Below are positions 1 through 11,155 of a stretch of 64,000 bases of DNA, piece by piece. Below the pieces are notes generated by a model that was not told the DNA's origin, ran no database searches, and worked only from the letters and a program-made list of their open reading frames with translations. The stretch spans positions 2,008,640-2,072,639 of the forward strand of contig NZ_KQ031391.1 in assembly GCF_000966285.1 (NCBI RefSeq). Reading direction: 5' to 3'. The position numbers and the translations under genes were made by a program. The first letter of the stretch is position 1. The number at the start of each line of letters is the position of its first letter. The DNA is from Pseudofrankia sp. DC12 (lineage in GTDB: Bacteria > Actinomycetota > Actinomycetes > Frankiales > Frankiaceae).

Positions 1-667
1 CCCCGCCGCCGTCGACGAGGCCCTGCTCGCGCTGCGCGAGGCGGCCAAGACCGAGGCCAACCTGGTGCCCGCCACCCTGGCCTGCGCCCGCGCAGGCGTC
101 ACGACCGGCGAATGGTCAGGGGTGCTGCGCGAGGTCTTCGGCGAGTACCGCGCCCCGACCGGCGTCTCCGGCGTGGCCGTCGGCGCCACGGCCGGGGCCG
201 GTGGCGGCGAGCTCGCCCTCGTCCGGGCCCGCGTCACGGCGACCGGCGACGAGCTGGGCCGCCGGCTGAAGGTCCTCATCGGCAAGCCCGGCCTCGACGG
301 CCACTCCAATGGAGCCGAACAGATCGCCGTACGCGCCCGCGACGCCGGCTTCGAGGTCGTCTACCAGGGCATCCGCCTCACACCCGAGCAGATCGTCGCC
401 GCCGCCGTGCAGGAGGACGTCCACCTCGTCGGCCTGTCGATCCTGTCCGGCTCACACCTGGAGCTGGTCCCCCAGGTCCTCGACGGCCTGCGCGCCGCCG
501 GCCTCGGTGATGTCCCGGTCGTCGTCGGCGGCATCATCCCCGACCGCGACGCCGACACGCTGCGCGCCGCCGGCGTGGCTGCCGTCTACACCCCCAAGGA
601 CTACGGCCTCACCGACATCATGTCCGGCTTCGTCGACATCATCCGCGCGGCGAACAGCCTCCCCTAG
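1..667 (+). CDS. meaA: Ethylmalonyl-CoA mutase (MeaA type), C-terminal part
   Basis: This is the 3' end of a coenzyme B12-dependent acyl-CoA mutase; the frame is open from the window edge, so the start lies outside. The cobalamin-binding domain is complete: the D-x-H-x-x-G motif is in KPGLDGHSNGAEQ (about bases 286-324), followed by LSILSGSH and VVVGGIIP, and the tail has YTPKDYG. The GLDGHSNGAEQ and SGSH signatures are those I associate with MeaA/ethylmalonyl-CoA mutase rather than methylmalonyl-CoA mutase. The enzyme would convert ethylmalonyl-CoA to methylsuccinyl-CoA in the ethylmalonyl-CoA pathway of acetyl-CoA assimilation. A cobalamin adenosyltransferase about 1 kb downstream fits its cofactor need. 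The substrate assignment is family inference; another acyl-CoA mutase of this subgroup is the alternative. Confidence 0.85.
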   Translation, partial: PAAVDEALLALREAAKTEANLVPATLACARAGVTTGEWSGVLREVFGEYRAPTGVSGVAVGATAGAGGGELALVRARVTATGDELGRRLKVLIGKPGLDGHSNGAEQIAVRARDAGFEVVYQGIRLTPEQIVAAAVQEDVHLVGLSILSGSHLELVPQVLDGLRAAGLGDVPVVVGGIIPDRDADTLRAAGVAAVYTPKDYGLTDIMSGFVDIIRAANSLP

Positions 668-781
668 CCGCCCTGGACCCCCAGCGGCACCGATCCATAC
701 CTCATGGCGGCGCTCCCGCTGGGTTCCGCGACCACAGGGGATCATTGGGTGGGGACAGGTCGAGTGGTGAGGGGCCCGCGG

Positions 782-1603
782 ATGCGGGTGCGCGAGGCCA
801 TCAGCGCGTCGTTCAAGAGCTCCAACGAGGACGCCTACGGCAGCCGGGACGACGGCCTCTGGGTGATCGACGGTGCGACCCCGCTCGACGAGGCTCCGCT
901 GGTCGCGGGCGTCAGCCCGGCAGCCTGGCTCAGCCACACGGCGAGCGAGATACTTCGCGACCTTCCCTGGGTGGGGCGCTCACTTCCGGACGTCATGCGG
1001 TCCCTGATCGGCCAGCTGGCCGATCAGGGCGCCGCGTACGGCTTGGCCGGCCGGGAGTTCCCGACGGCGGCCATCTCGCTGGTTCGCCGCATGGGTGACC
1101 GGGTGGAGGTCTGCTCGCTTGGGGACTGCACGGTGCTGATCGACGTCGAGGGCAAGCCGATCGAGGTGATGGATCCCCAGTTCGAGGGAGCCGAGGACGC
1201 GGCGCTGGCTTGGGTCCACGACCGACTGGACCGCGGCGTCGCCGCCGCGACCGTCTACCAGGAGATCCGGGTACAGCTGCACCAGCGACGTCTGGAGCGC
1301 AACTCGCCGGCTGGGTTGTGGATCCTGGCCGCGGCGCCCGAGGCCGCGCGGCACGTGGCGATCGACTCGTTCCCCGCGCCGCCCGACACGAACGTCGTGC
1401 TGATGTCCGACGGCTTCGCTCGTGCGCTGTGGCCCTTCGGCCTCGTGGGGGACGCCGGCGAGCTGTGGGACCGGATTGTCGCGGGCGGCGCGGCCCAACT
1501 GCTGGCCGAGCTGCGGGCCGCCGAGGCCGCGGACCCGGACTGCGTCCGGACGCCCAGGTTTGGTGCCCATGACGACGCGACCATGGTGTGGGCCGAGATC
1601 TGA
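782..1603 (+). CDS. PP2C-like Ser/Thr phosphatase domain protein
   Basis: A 273-residue protein with the layout of the PP2C/SpoIIE phosphatase superfamily: NEDAYG and VIDGAT near the N-terminus (the first metal-binding Asp), SLGDCTVLID in the middle, SDGFARAL, and a terminal DDATMVWAEI. It probably removes phosphate from serine/threonine of an unknown partner. The ATG at 782 was chosen because similarity begins there and an AGGGG ribosome site lies 7 bases upstream; GTG at 764, behind GGGGACAGG, is an equally reasonable longer start. It sits between two B12-related genes on the same strand, but no functional tie is known to me. It could instead be a degenerate PP2C fold acting as a sensor. 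Confidence 0.7.
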   Translation: MRVREAISASFKSSNEDAYGSRDDGLWVIDGATPLDEAPLVAGVSPAAWLSHTASEILRDLPWVGRSLPDVMRSLIGQLADQGAAYGLAGREFPTAAISLVRRMGDRVEVCSLGDCTVLIDVEGKPIEVMDPQFEGAEDAALAWVHDRLDRGVAAATVYQEIRVQLHQRRLERNSPAGLWILAAAPEAARHVAIDSFPAPPDTNVVLMSDGFARALWPFGLVGDAGELWDRIVAGGAAQLLAELRAAEAADPDCVRTPRFGAHDDATMVWAEI

Positions 1604-1697
1604 GCCGATGGCCGAGTCTCACTGGTCCCCAGCGACGGCGTCTGTGACCCATGCCTGGGCGACGCGCCGGGACCGGTGGCGCCCCTAGGGTAGGCGT

Positions 1698-2270
1698 ATG
1701 GCTGTCCATCTGACGCGGATTTACACCAGGACCGGCGACGACGGGACGACGGCGCTCGGTGACCTGTCCCGAACGTCGAAGACCGACCCGCGGCTGACGG
1801 CCTACGCGGACACGGACGAGACGAACGCGGCGATCGGGGTGGCGCTGGCTCTCGGCAACCTGCCGGACGAGGTCCGCGCGGTGCTCGGCCAGGTACAGAA
1901 CGACTTGTTCGACGTCGGCGCGGACCTCGCGACGCCGATCGTGCCCGACCCCAGGTACCCGCCGCTGCGGGTGACCCAGAACTACGTCGACCGGCTGGAA
2001 GCAGCCTGCGACACGTTCAACGAGGACCTGCCGAAGCTGGACTCGTTCATCCTGCCCGGCGGCACCCCTGGCGCTGCTCTCCTGCATGTGGCCCGAACCG
2101 TCGCCAGGCGCGCGGAGCGCAACGTGTGGGCGCTTCTCGCGGTGGACAGCGACCGGACGAACTCCCTGACGGCCCAGTACCTCAACCGTCTGTCAGACCT
2201 GCTCTTCATCCTCAGCCGCGTCGCGAACCCCGGTGGCGACGTCCTCTGGAAGCCCGGCGGCAACGCCTGA
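1698..2270 (+). CDS. pduO: PduO-type cob(I)alamin adenosyltransferase
   Basis: ATP:cob(I)alamin adenosyltransferase of the PduO/MMAB family, 190 residues, the usual length. It transfers the adenosyl group of ATP to cob(I)alamin, giving the coenzyme of acyl-CoA mutases. Visible family features are the N-terminal YTRTGDDGTTAL ATP-binding loop, the ADTDETNAAIG helix start, FILPGGTPGAA, the basic stretch RTVARRAERN and the late LNRLSDLLFILSR. Proximity to the B12-dependent mutase gene suggests it supplies that enzyme. Its last 78 bases overlap the 3' end of a convergent gene. Confidence 0.92.
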   Translation: MAVHLTRIYTRTGDDGTTALGDLSRTSKTDPRLTAYADTDETNAAIGVALALGNLPDEVRAVLGQVQNDLFDVGADLATPIVPDPRYPPLRVTQNYVDRLEAACDTFNEDLPKLDSFILPGGTPGAALLHVARTVARRAERNVWALLAVDSDRTNSLTAQYLNRLSDLLFILSRVANPGGDVLWKPGGNA

Positions 2271-2624
2271 CAGCTCGTCCAGCCCGCGCTGGTGCTCACT
2301 GCCGGTGTCGAAGAAACGGTCCAGGTACTCGTCGGGTTCGAGGGGACTGCCGCGCATCAGCGAGAAGATCTCCGCACCGACACCGGGCTCGTCGAAGAGC
2401 TTGTAGGCCTGCGCGAGGCCCAGGTAGCGACCGACGGGATAGTCCTGGATCACGGCGTCATAGCGGCGGGCCTCTGCCCCGGCAAGGGCGATCGCCTCGT
2501 CGAACCCTCCAGCCCGCCAGAGGGTGATCCGTTCCTCGTACACCCGATGCCCGGCGTCATCAGCTTCGAAGCCGGTGTCGAAGACACAGCGCACCGCGTA
2601 CCAGCTCATGTCCTCGGATGCCAT
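2193..2624 (-). CDS. DUF4288-family protein
   Basis: A 143-residue protein starting at ATG 2624, with a second in-frame ATG at 2609. The core WYAVRCVFDTGF, YEERITLWRAGGFDEAI, AEARRYD and YLGLAQAYKLFD looks like the DUF4288 family, small cytosolic proteins of unknown role. No signal peptide or membrane helix is visible. The 3' end overlaps the convergent adenosyltransferase gene by 78 bases, so either the last ~26 residues are real and tightly packed or the stop has drifted. It lies just downstream of the toxin-antitoxin pair on the same strand and may be co-transcribed with it. Confidence 0.6.
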   Translation of the reverse strand: MASEDMSWYAVRCVFDTGFEADDAGHRVYEERITLWRAGGFDEAIALAGAEARRYDAVIQDYPVGRYLGLAQAYKLFDEPGVGAEIFSLMRGSPLEPDEYLDRFFDTGSEHQRGLDELSGVAAGLPEDVATGVRDAAEDEEQV

Positions 2625-2718
2625 CCGCGGATCGTTGCATGACGCCGCCTGGGCGCCAAACGACTTCAGGCAGGCCACGTTCCCGCTGGAACGTGCGCAG
2701 TTTCGTCCGCCGGCAAAT

Positions 2719-3030
2719 CTACGGTCGGTAAGCGTCTCGGCGATGTCTGATCGAATGAATCTCCACCGAGTGTTTCGACGCGTCGATCCGGTAGATAATC
2801 CGGTAGGTGCCGCGACGAGCCGAGTAGTAGCCGTCAAACGGCTCGTCCAGCGGCTTGCCAACTCGGTGGGGATTCGGAGCAATCGCGCGTTGGATGGTCT
2901 CCATCGCCGCAACCGCAACCTCGAGTGGCAGGTCTTCCTGAAGGTTTCGACGCGCTCGGCGGGACATCACCACCTCGTACGGCGCCGCCTGTCCGGACTG
3001 ATCGCCCGATCGGCCGCCATCCGGGGGCAT
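2719..3030 (-). CDS. RelE/ParE-family toxin
   Basis: A 103-residue toxin of the RelE/ParE superfamily. Matching features are YEVVMSRRARRNLQEDLP at the start of the fold, the beta-strand segment DGYYSARRGTYRIIYRID, and the terminal IRHRRDAYR with conserved basic residues. RelE members cleave mRNA on the ribosome and ParE members act on gyrase; sequence alone does not separate them, but the late HRRDAYR favours the RelE-like mRNase group. Its ATG overlaps the antitoxin stop by one base (TGATG), the usual coupling of these modules. The first ~17 residues are outside the conserved fold, so a later start is possible. Confidence 0.85.
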   Translation of the reverse strand: MPPDGGRSGDQSGQAAPYEVVMSRRARRNLQEDLPLEVAVAAMETIQRAIAPNPHRVGKPLDEPFDGYYSARRGTYRIIYRIDASKHSVEIHSIRHRRDAYRP

Positions 3031-3314
3031 CAGCTGGTTCCACCCCGGCGCCGCTCCAGGTCGGCTCGCACCTCGTCGAGCTTGAACGTATCGCCGGCGG
3101 CGAAGTCCTCCCGAGACTGACGGAGGTCCGCGAGGGTCTCGCTGTCCGAGAGAACGTCGAGGGTCTCCTGCATCGACTCGTACTCTGCGACAGAGATCAG
3201 CATCACATCGGCACGGCCGTTGCGGGTGATCGTGAAGTGGTCGTGCTCCCGAGCCACTCGGTCTGCCAGCTCGGCGATTCGAGTCTTGGCCTCGGTGATC
3301 GGAATGGTCTCCAT
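3030..3314 (-). CDS. Phd/YefM-family antitoxin
   Basis: Antitoxin partner of the RelE-like toxin. From ATG 3314 it is 94 residues and begins METIPITEAKTRIAEL, the N-terminal DNA-binding start of the Phd/YefM fold, followed by FTITRNGRADVMLISVAEYE; the C-terminal half is charged, as expected for the toxin-binding tail. An ATG at 3323 is also in frame but falls inside a candidate -10 hexamer (TATTAT on the minus strand, 3322-3327), so 3314 is preferred and the mRNA may be nearly leaderless. It would neutralise the toxin and autorepress through the palindrome just upstream. Confidence 0.87.
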   Translation of the reverse strand: METIPITEAKTRIAELADRVAREHDHFTITRNGRADVMLISVAEYESMQETLDVLSDSETLADLRQSREDFAAGDTFKLDEVRADLERRRGGTS

Positions 3315-3333
3315 AGCGACCATAATAGCAACC

Positions 3334-3349
3334 GGTCTGAATTCAGACC
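3334..3349. promoter_or_regulatory. Toxin-antitoxin operator palindrome
   Basis: GGTCTGAATTCAGACC is a perfect 16-bp palindrome centred about 27 bases upstream of the antitoxin ATG and a few bases upstream of the candidate -10 box. Phd/YefM antitoxins bind such palindromes to autoregulate. Binding is inferred; the symmetry is seen. Confidence 0.65.
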
Positions 3350-3566
3350 AGGATATGGCCCTGTCGTACTCACGCAACCAAGATCGCTGTCTAGGCCCTG
3401 GCGTGGCCGTCGCAGGGCTCCAATCGCAACCACCAGAGGGCCGAAATGGCGATCTTCAGGGTGGGCGGGCGGCGGACCTCGACGCGGGCCGCCGAGGATC
3501 TTCCGCGCGGGCGACTGACGCCGGGAGGATCAGGACAGAATCGCGGCTCGGCCGGGCAACGACGAA

Positions 3567-3598
3567 GCGGGGCACGTTCGGAATCGAACGTGCCCCGC
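3567..3598 (-). terminator. Terminator hairpin after the ATP synthase operon
   Basis: A perfect 14-bp inverted repeat (3567-3580 with 3585-3598) around the loop GAAT lies 24 bases beyond the atpC stop. There is only a weak T-rich tail, as is common for actinobacterial hairpin terminators. It may serve both strands. Confidence 0.75.
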
Positions 3599-3621
3599 CT
3601 CGTGGAGCGAGCGCCGAGCCG

Positions 3622-3884
3622 TCAGGACTTCGCGACGGCCGATTCCGCGAGGATGCTGACGCCGTCGTGGGTGACGGAGATGAAGCCGCCGCCGACGGTG
3701 TAGAGCAGGTCGCCACCCGGAGTCTCGACCTTGACGTCGGCGCCGTCCTTGAGCACGCCCAGGAGCGGGACGTGGCGGGGCCAGACGCCGAGGTCACCGT
3801 CGGTCGTCGTGGCGAGGACGAAGTTCGCCTCGCCTTCCCAGACCTTCTCCTCCGGGGAGACGACCGCGACCCGCATCGACGGCA

Positions 3885-3885
<1 letters not shown>
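3622..3885 (-). CDS. atpC: ATP synthase F1 epsilon subunit
   Basis: Epsilon subunit of the F1 part, in the central stalk; it couples rotation to catalysis and can inhibit ATP hydrolysis. The 87-residue product from ATG 3885 (MPSMRVAVVSPEEKVWEGEA) contains the beta-sandwich domain with GDLGVWPRHVPLLG and ends soon after it, so the C-terminal helical domain is very short, as in other actinobacteria. The start overlaps the atpD stop by one base (TAATG), arguing for translational coupling and against the longer in-frame extension. It is the last gene of the operon, followed by a strong hairpin. Confidence 0.95.
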
Positions 3886-5770
<1,885 letters not shown>

Positions 5771-6667
5771 CTAGCCGGCGTCCGCCAGCGCGTTCGCGCC
5801 GCCGACGATCTCCGAGATCTCCTGGGTGATCGCCTCCTGGCGGGCCCGGTTGGCCAGCCGGGTGTAGGTACGGATCAGCTCGGTGGCGTTGTCCGTCGCG
5901 GACTTCATTGCCCGCTGGCGGGACGCCGACTCGGAGGCGGCCGCCTCCAGCAGCGCGACGTACAGGCGGCTCTCGACGTACCGGGGCAGCAGCGCGTCGA
6001 GCACCCCCTCGGCCGACGGCTCGAACTCGTAGACGGGCAGGGGGCCACCGGGCGGCGGTTCCGCTGACTCGGTCAGCTTCATCGGCAGCAGCCGGTGCGC
6101 GCCCGGGGTCTGCGTCAGCGCGCTGACGTACTCGGTGTAGACGACGTGGATCTCGCCCACGCCACCGTCGGCCTCGGGCACGGCGAACGCGGCGAGCAGC
6201 TCGTCCGCGACCGCCTTCGCGTCCGCGTACGTGGGCTGCTCGGTGAAGCCGGTGAACTCGCCGGCCATCGCCCGGTTGCGGAAGCGGTAGTACGTGACGC
6301 CCTTGCGTCCGACCACGTACAGCGCCACCGACTTGCCCTCGTCGTCCAGCAGCTCCATCAGCTCGCCGGCACGCCGGATCGCGTTGGAGCTGTAGCCGCC
6401 GGCGAGGCCACGGTCGGAGGTGACGACCACCACGGCGGCCCGGGTGACCCCGGACCGCTCGGTGGTGAGCGGGTGCTTGATCGTCGACTGTGAGGCGACC
6501 GCGGAGATCACCCGGGTGATCTCCTGCGCGTACGGCCGCGAGGCCGCCACGCGCGTCCGGGCCTTGACGATCCGGGACGCGGCGATCAGCTCCATCGCCC
6601 GGGTGATCTTCTTCGTCGACTGGACCGTGCGGATGCGCCGCCGGTACTGGCGAAGTTGGCCAGCCAT
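5771..6667 (-). CDS. atpG: ATP synthase F1 gamma subunit
   Basis: Gamma subunit, the rotating shaft inside the F1 alpha/beta ring, 298 residues. The N-terminal coiled helix begins [25 protein letters not shown] in the typical way (quoted here only as a marker of the start; key residues are the TKKITRAM block), and the C-terminal helix contains [19 protein letters not shown], which faces the catalytic subunits. Only 4 bases separate it from atpA. Both ends are conserved, so the gene appears intact despite the long downstream spacer. Confidence 0.96.
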   Translation of the reverse strand: MAGQLRQYRRRIRTVQSTKKITRAMELIAASRIVKARTRVAASRPYAQEITRVISAVASQSTIKHPLTTERSGVTRAAVVVVTSDRGLAGGYSSNAIRRAGELMELLDDEGKSVALYVVGRKGVTYYRFRNRAMAGEFTGFTEQPTYADAKAVADELLAAFAVPEADGGVGEIHVVYTEYVSALTQTPGAHRLLPMKLTESAEPPPGGPLPVYEFEPSAEGVLDALLPRYVESRLYVALLEAAASESASRQRAMKSATDNATELIRTYTRLANRARQEAITQEISEIVGGANALADAG

Positions 6668-6671
6668 CCGA

Positions 6672-8330
6672 TCAGGCCTCTTCGACCGAGTGCACCGGGC
6701 GGTGCACCGTGATCTCCTCGGGCTGGACCTCGCCAGGCGCGAGCGCGTCGAGCGCGGCCTCGTTGACGACCAAGGGCGAGCCGCCGCTCAGCGTGAACTG
6801 GGCCTTGAACGCGTCGATCGCCTTCGCCAGGTCGGCGGTCGTCGCCTCCTCGAGCTTGCCCGTCGCCGAGATGACGTCGTAGATCCCCGGGTACGAGCGG
6901 CCGACGAAGTCCAGGAACTCCGTCTCGAACCGGCGGACGTCCGCGACCGGCACCTCGTCGAGCTGGCCGGTCGTGCCGGCCCAGAGCGAGACGACCTGCC
7001 GGTCGACCGCGAAGGGCTGGTTCTGCGGCTGCTTGAGCAGCTCGACGAGGCGGGAGCCGCGGGCGAGCTGGTCACGGGACGCCTTGTCCAGGTCGGAGCC
7101 GAAGGCCGAGAAGGCCTCCAGCTCGCGGTACTGGGCCAGGTCGAGCCGCAGCCGGCCGGCGACCGACTTCATCGCCTTCACCTGGGCGGAGCCACCGACT
7201 CGGGAGACCGAGGTGCCGACGTTGATGGCCGGGCGGACACCCTGGTTGAACAGGTCCGACTCCAGGAAGATCTGGCCGTCGGTGATCGAGATGACGTTCG
7301 TCGGGATGTAGGCCGAGATGTCGCTGCCCTTGGTCTCGATGATCGGCAGACCGGTCAGCGAGCCGCCGCCCAGCTCGTCGGAGAGCTTGGCGCAACGCTC
7401 AAGCAGGCGCGAGTGCAGGTAGAAGACGTCGCCCGGGTAGGCCTCACGGCCCGGCGGGCGGCGCAGCAGCAGCGAGATGGCCCGGTAGGCCTCGGCCTGC
7501 TTCGAGAGGTCGTCGAAGACGATCAGCGAGTGCTGGCCGTTGTACATCCAGTGCTGGGCGATCGCCGAGCCGCTGTACGGGGCCATGAACTTGAAGCCGG
7601 CCGGCTCGTCCGCCGGGGCCGCGACGATGGTGGTGTACGCCAGCGCGCCGGACTCCTCCAGCGTGTTGACGACCTCACGGATGGTCGACTTCTTCTGGCC
7701 GACGGCGACGTAGACGCACTTGACCTGCTTCTTCGGGTCGCCGCTCTCCCAGTTGGCCCGCTGGTTGATGATCGCGTCGATGGCGACCGTGGTCTTGCCG
7801 GTCTGCCGGTCGCCGATGATCAGCTGGCGCTGGCCGCGGCCGATCGCGGTCATCGCGTCGATGGCCTTGATGCCGGTCTGCAGCGGCTCCTTGACGGGCT
7901 GCCGCTGCACGACGGTCGGGGCCTGGAGCTCCAGGGCGCGCTCGCCCTCGGTGGCGATCGGGCCGAGGCCGTCGATCGGGCGGCCCAGCGGGTCGACGAC
8001 CCGGCCGAGGTAGCCGTCACCGACCGGCACCGACAGGATGCGCCCGGTCCGGCGGACCTCCTGGCCCTCCTCGATGTGCGATCCCTCGCCGAGGATGACG
8101 CAGCCGATCTCGCCGACCTCGAGGTTGAGCGCGAGGCCGAGCACGCCGCCGTGGAACTCCAGCAGCTCGTTGGTCATCGCGTGCGGGAGGCCTTCCACCC
8201 GCGCGATACCGTCACCGGTCAGAATGACGCGGCCGACCTCCTCCCGGTCGGCGGAGGTGGCCTCGAAGGATTCGACGTAGTCCCGGAGGGCGTCGCGAAT
8301 CTCCTCCGGCCTGATGGTCAGCTCAGTCAT
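6672..8330 (-). CDS. atpA: ATP synthase F1 alpha subunit
   Basis: Regulatory alpha subunit of F1, 552 residues. The nucleotide-binding loop GDRQTGKT, the [12 protein letters not shown] segment and the signature [14 protein letters not shown] are present. It alternates with beta in the catalytic hexamer. The C-terminal extension after EQITVHRP-like residues is short and acidic, as in related actinobacteria. A 191-base spacer with a hairpin separates it from atpH upstream. Confidence 0.97.
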   Translation of the reverse strand: MTELTIRPEEIRDALRDYVESFEATSADREEVGRVILTGDGIARVEGLPHAMTNELLEFHGGVLGLALNLEVGEIGCVILGEGSHIEEGQEVRRTGRILSVPVGDGYLGRVVDPLGRPIDGLGPIATEGERALELQAPTVVQRQPVKEPLQTGIKAIDAMTAIGRGQRQLIIGDRQTGKTTVAIDAIINQRANWESGDPKKQVKCVYVAVGQKKSTIREVVNTLEESGALAYTTIVAAPADEPAGFKFMAPYSGSAIAQHWMYNGQHSLIVFDDLSKQAEAYRAISLLLRRPPGREAYPGDVFYLHSRLLERCAKLSDELGGGSLTGLPIIETKGSDISAYIPTNVISITDGQIFLESDLFNQGVRPAINVGTSVSRVGGSAQVKAMKSVAGRLRLDLAQYRELEAFSAFGSDLDKASRDQLARGSRLVELLKQPQNQPFAVDRQVVSLWAGTTGQLDEVPVADVRRFETEFLDFVGRSYPGIYDVISATGKLEEATTADLAKAIDAFKAQFTLSGGSPLVVNEAALDALAPGEVQPEEITVHRPVHSVEEA

Positions 8331-8385
8331 CGCTTCGGTCCTTCATTGCTGGGCATGGAGTTTGCCGCCCGAGCATGGGCAAGGT

Positions 8386-8404
8386 CCGGCCTCGGCGAGG
8401 CCGG
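8386..8404. repeat. Inverted repeat in the atpH-atpA spacer
   Basis: CCGGCCTCG and CGAGGCCGG form a perfect 9-bp inverted repeat around a single base within the 191-base gap 8331-8521. No gene is seen in this gap. It could be an mRNA-stability or processing hairpin that sets subunit ratios; it lacks a T tract, so full termination is unlikely. Confidence 0.4.
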
Positions 8405-8521
8405 CTGGTTACTGTCCGGCCTTGTCGAGACCGGAGCGATCGAATTCGGGGCGGACCAGAGACAAGGGCCACGCCGGCGGCGGGCGCCGGCGGCGGGGCC
8501 ACGAGTCGTCGTGTTCACGCG

Positions 8522-9370
8522 CTACCGGGTCAGAGCCTGACGGGCGGCGGCGAGCCGGCGCAGCACGGAGCCGTCGACCACCTCGTCACCGACGCGCACG
8601 ACGACACCGCCGAGCACCGCCGGGTCGAGGTCGGCCTGCAGCTGGATCTCGCGGCCGAAGTAACGGGACAGCGCGGACCGCAGCCGGGCGAACTGGTCGT
8701 CGCTGAGCGGCACCGCGGTGCGCACCACCCCGACCACCCGGTTACGGCGGCCGGCGGCGATCCGGCTGAACTCCTCCAGCCGGCGGGACAGGTCCCCGAA
8801 CTCACGATCGGCGACCGCCTGCTTCGCCAGTCGGACCGTCACCGCGTTCGCCTTGTCGGCGAGCAGCCGCTCGACGAGGCCGTCCTTGGCCGACGCCGGC
8901 GCCGCCGGGTCGGTCAGCGCGAGGGAAAGCTGCGGGTTGCGGTCGAGAATCCGACCGAACCGGAACAGCTCGTCCTCGACCTCGTCCAGCGCGCCCGACG
9001 TCTCGGCGTCCACCAGGAGCGCCTCGACCGCCAGCTCGATCAGACCGAGCCGCAGGTCGAGCGCCCGCGCCCACCGGCCGGCGACGGCCGACTTCAGGAC
9101 AGCGAGCGACGACGGCGCGATCTGCCCGCCGAACAGCCGGTCGGCGAGGCCCTCGCGGGCGGCCGCCGGCATGCTCGGGTCGTACAGCGCTCGGCGCAAC
9201 GTCAGGTCCGCGCCGAGCAGGTCGGCGACGGCCCGCAGGTCGGACCCGATCTGGCCGGCCGCCGCGACGGTCGACTGACGGGCCGCGGCCCCGCCCTCCG
9301 GCGGGACCGCGGTGAGCTCGTCGAGCGTGGCCCGCGCCGCGGCGAGAGCCGCCCGGCTGGGTCCCTCCAC
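8522..9370 (-). CDS. atpH: ATP synthase F1 delta subunit
   Basis: Delta subunit of the peripheral stalk, 282 residues, long for the family (about 180) because of an actinobacterial N-terminal extension; the conserved domain occupies the C-terminal part. Recognisable blocks are LADRLFGGQIAPSSLAVL and, near the end, LDPAVLGGVVVRVGDEVVDGSV, the delta/OSCP C-terminal signature. It connects F1 to the b subunits. The atpF stop lies just 3 bases upstream. Confidence 0.94.
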   Translation of the reverse strand: MEGPSRAALAAARATLDELTAVPPEGGAAARQSTVAAAGQIGSDLRAVADLLGADLTLRRALYDPSMPAAAREGLADRLFGGQIAPSSLAVLKSAVAGRWARALDLRLGLIELAVEALLVDAETSGALDEVEDELFRFGRILDRNPQLSLALTDPAAPASAKDGLVERLLADKANAVTVRLAKQAVADREFGDLSRRLEEFSRIAAGRRNRVVGVVRTAVPLSDDQFARLRSALSRYFGREIQLQADLDPAVLGGVVVRVGDEVVDGSVLRRLAAARQALTR

Positions 9371-9372
9371 CG

Positions 9373-9951
9373 TCAGCCTCCCGACCCGGCAGGCGCGGCA
9401 GCGGCTGCGTCACCGGCGTCGAGCGAAGCGATGAAGTCGTCGATCAGCTGACCATGCTCTTCCGGACGCGCCAGCTCGTGACCGACGATCTTGGTCGCCA
9501 GCTCAAGCGCGACCCCGCCCAGCTCGCCGCGCAGCTGCGAGACGATCTGCGACCGCTCGGCGACGAGCTGTGCCTCGCCACGGGCCCGGATCTCGGCGAC
9601 CTCACGGTCGGCCTGGGCCCGCAGCTCCGCCACGATCTGACGGCCCTGGACGGCCGCCTCGTCACGGATGCGCGCCGCCTCCGACCGGGCGTCGGCCAGC
9701 TGGGCGCGGTACTGCTCCAGCACGGCCTGCGCTTCCGCCTGGGCGGACGAGGCGCGGGCCAGGCCGCCCTCGATCCGCTCGGTGCGCTCCGCGTAGAACT
9801 TCTGGATCTGCGGCTTGACCTTCCAGAAGAAGAAGGCGACCAGCAGACCGAACGAAATGGTTCCGATGATGAGCTCGCCAAGCGGCGGAACGAGGACGTT
9901 CTCGTCCGTCTTTTCCGCGGCCGCGAGCAGGACGCTCGACGTGACGCTCAC
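9373..9951 (-). CDS. atpF: ATP synthase F0 subunit b
   Basis: Peripheral stalk b subunit, 192 residues. One membrane helix (about residues 25-45, ELIIGTISFGLLVAFFFW) is followed by a long charged coiled coil rich in Ala, Glu, Arg and Gln that reaches up to delta. The C-terminal tail is Ala/Gly-rich and may be disordered. It sits 12 bases after atpE, in the standard order B-E-F-H-A-G-D-C. Confidence 0.95.
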   Translation of the reverse strand: MSVTSSVLLAAAEKTDENVLVPPLGELIIGTISFGLLVAFFFWKVKPQIQKFYAERTERIEGGLARASSAQAEAQAVLEQYRAQLADARSEAARIRDEAAVQGRQIVAELRAQADREVAEIRARGEAQLVAERSQIVSQLRGELGGVALELATKIVGHELARPEEHGQLIDDFIASLDAGDAAAAAPAGSGG

Positions 9952-9963
9952 ACTCGTCCTCGG

Positions 9964-10215
<252 letters not shown>

Positions 10216-10267
10216 TTATCCTGTCGGGCACCGGAACTCACCGGTGCGAGTGGGGGTGTCCGAAAAA

Positions 10268-11155
10268 TCAGGAGTGCGCGGCGGCGGTGGCCAGCGCGGG
10301 CTGCGGCAGCCCGGGGTCCTCGATGCTGTGGTCCTCGTCGTGGTCGCCGCCGCCGTGCGCGGCCAGTGCTCCGCCGATGTAGGCGGCGGTGAGCACGGTG
10401 ATGATGTACGCCTGCAGCAGGTCGATCACCAGCTCGAACCCGGTCATGATGACCGTCATGACGAACGAGACCGCGCCGAAGACGTAGGGCGGGCGCTGGA
10501 TCATGTACTCCGCGCCCAGCGAGAAGATCAGCAGCAGCATGTGGCCGGCGAACATGTTGGCGAACAGCCGGACCGCCAGCGTGAACGGCCGGACGATCAG
10601 CGTCGACAGGATCTCGATCGGCGCGAGGACGAGGCGGATCGGCAGCATCGCCTGCGGCGCCGGGTCGACCATCTCCTTGAAATACGCACCCGCGCCGTTG
10701 GCCTTGATGCCGGCGTAGTTGAACATCACCCAGGTGATGAGCGCCAGGATCATCGGGATCGCGATGCGCGAGGTCGCCGGGAACTGGGCCACCGGGATGA
10801 TCGACAGAACGTTGCAGACCAGGACGAAACTGAACAGCACCATCAGGTACGGCGTGTAGCGCGCACCGGACTTGCCGATGATGTCCCGGGCGATCTGGGT
10901 GTCGATGAAGTCGTAGATCGACTCCACGAAGTTCTGCAGGCCGCGCGGCACGACCGAGGCGCGGCGGTAGGCGAGCCAGAACAGGACCCCGACGAACAGC
11001 GCCGCGAAGATGACCAGCGCGGTGGCCTTGTTCAGGTATAGGTCGATCGGACCCAGGTGCGCGTCAAACCAGTGCGGCGGGTTGAAGACCGCCGTGGTGG
11101 GACCCTGGAAGCCCTCGTCACTAGCGGCGAGGACGGGCACGCAACACACCTCCAT
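10268..11155 (-). CDS. atpB: ATP synthase F0 subunit a
   Basis: Subunit a, the stator channel for protons, 295 residues with five to six membrane helices. The essential helix with the conserved arginine is visible in [17 protein letters not shown]. The C-terminus is His/Asp-rich ([10 protein letters not shown]), a tail typical of actinobacterial a subunits but not catalytic. It is the first gene after a 755-base spacer, so it probably has its own promoter. Confidence 0.95.
   Translation of the reverse strand: MEVCCVPVLAASDEGFQGPTTAVFNPPHWFDAHLGPIDLYLNKATALVIFAALFVGVLFWLAYRRASVVPRGLQNFVESIYDFIDTQIARDIIGKSGARYTPYLMVLFSFVLVCNVLSIIPVAQFPATSRIAIPMILALITWVMFNYAGIKANGAGAYFKEMVDPAPQAMLPIRLVLAPIEILSTLIVRPFTLAVRLFANMFAGHMLLLIFSLGAEYMIQRPPYVFGAVSFVMTVIMTGFELVIDLLQAYIITVLTAAYIGGALAAHGGGDHDEDHSIEDPGLPQPALATAAAHS

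Noticed and set aside
1604-1697. Cobalamin riboswitch before the adenosyltransferase gene
   Set aside because: The 94-base gap is too short and shows no B12-box-like sequence.
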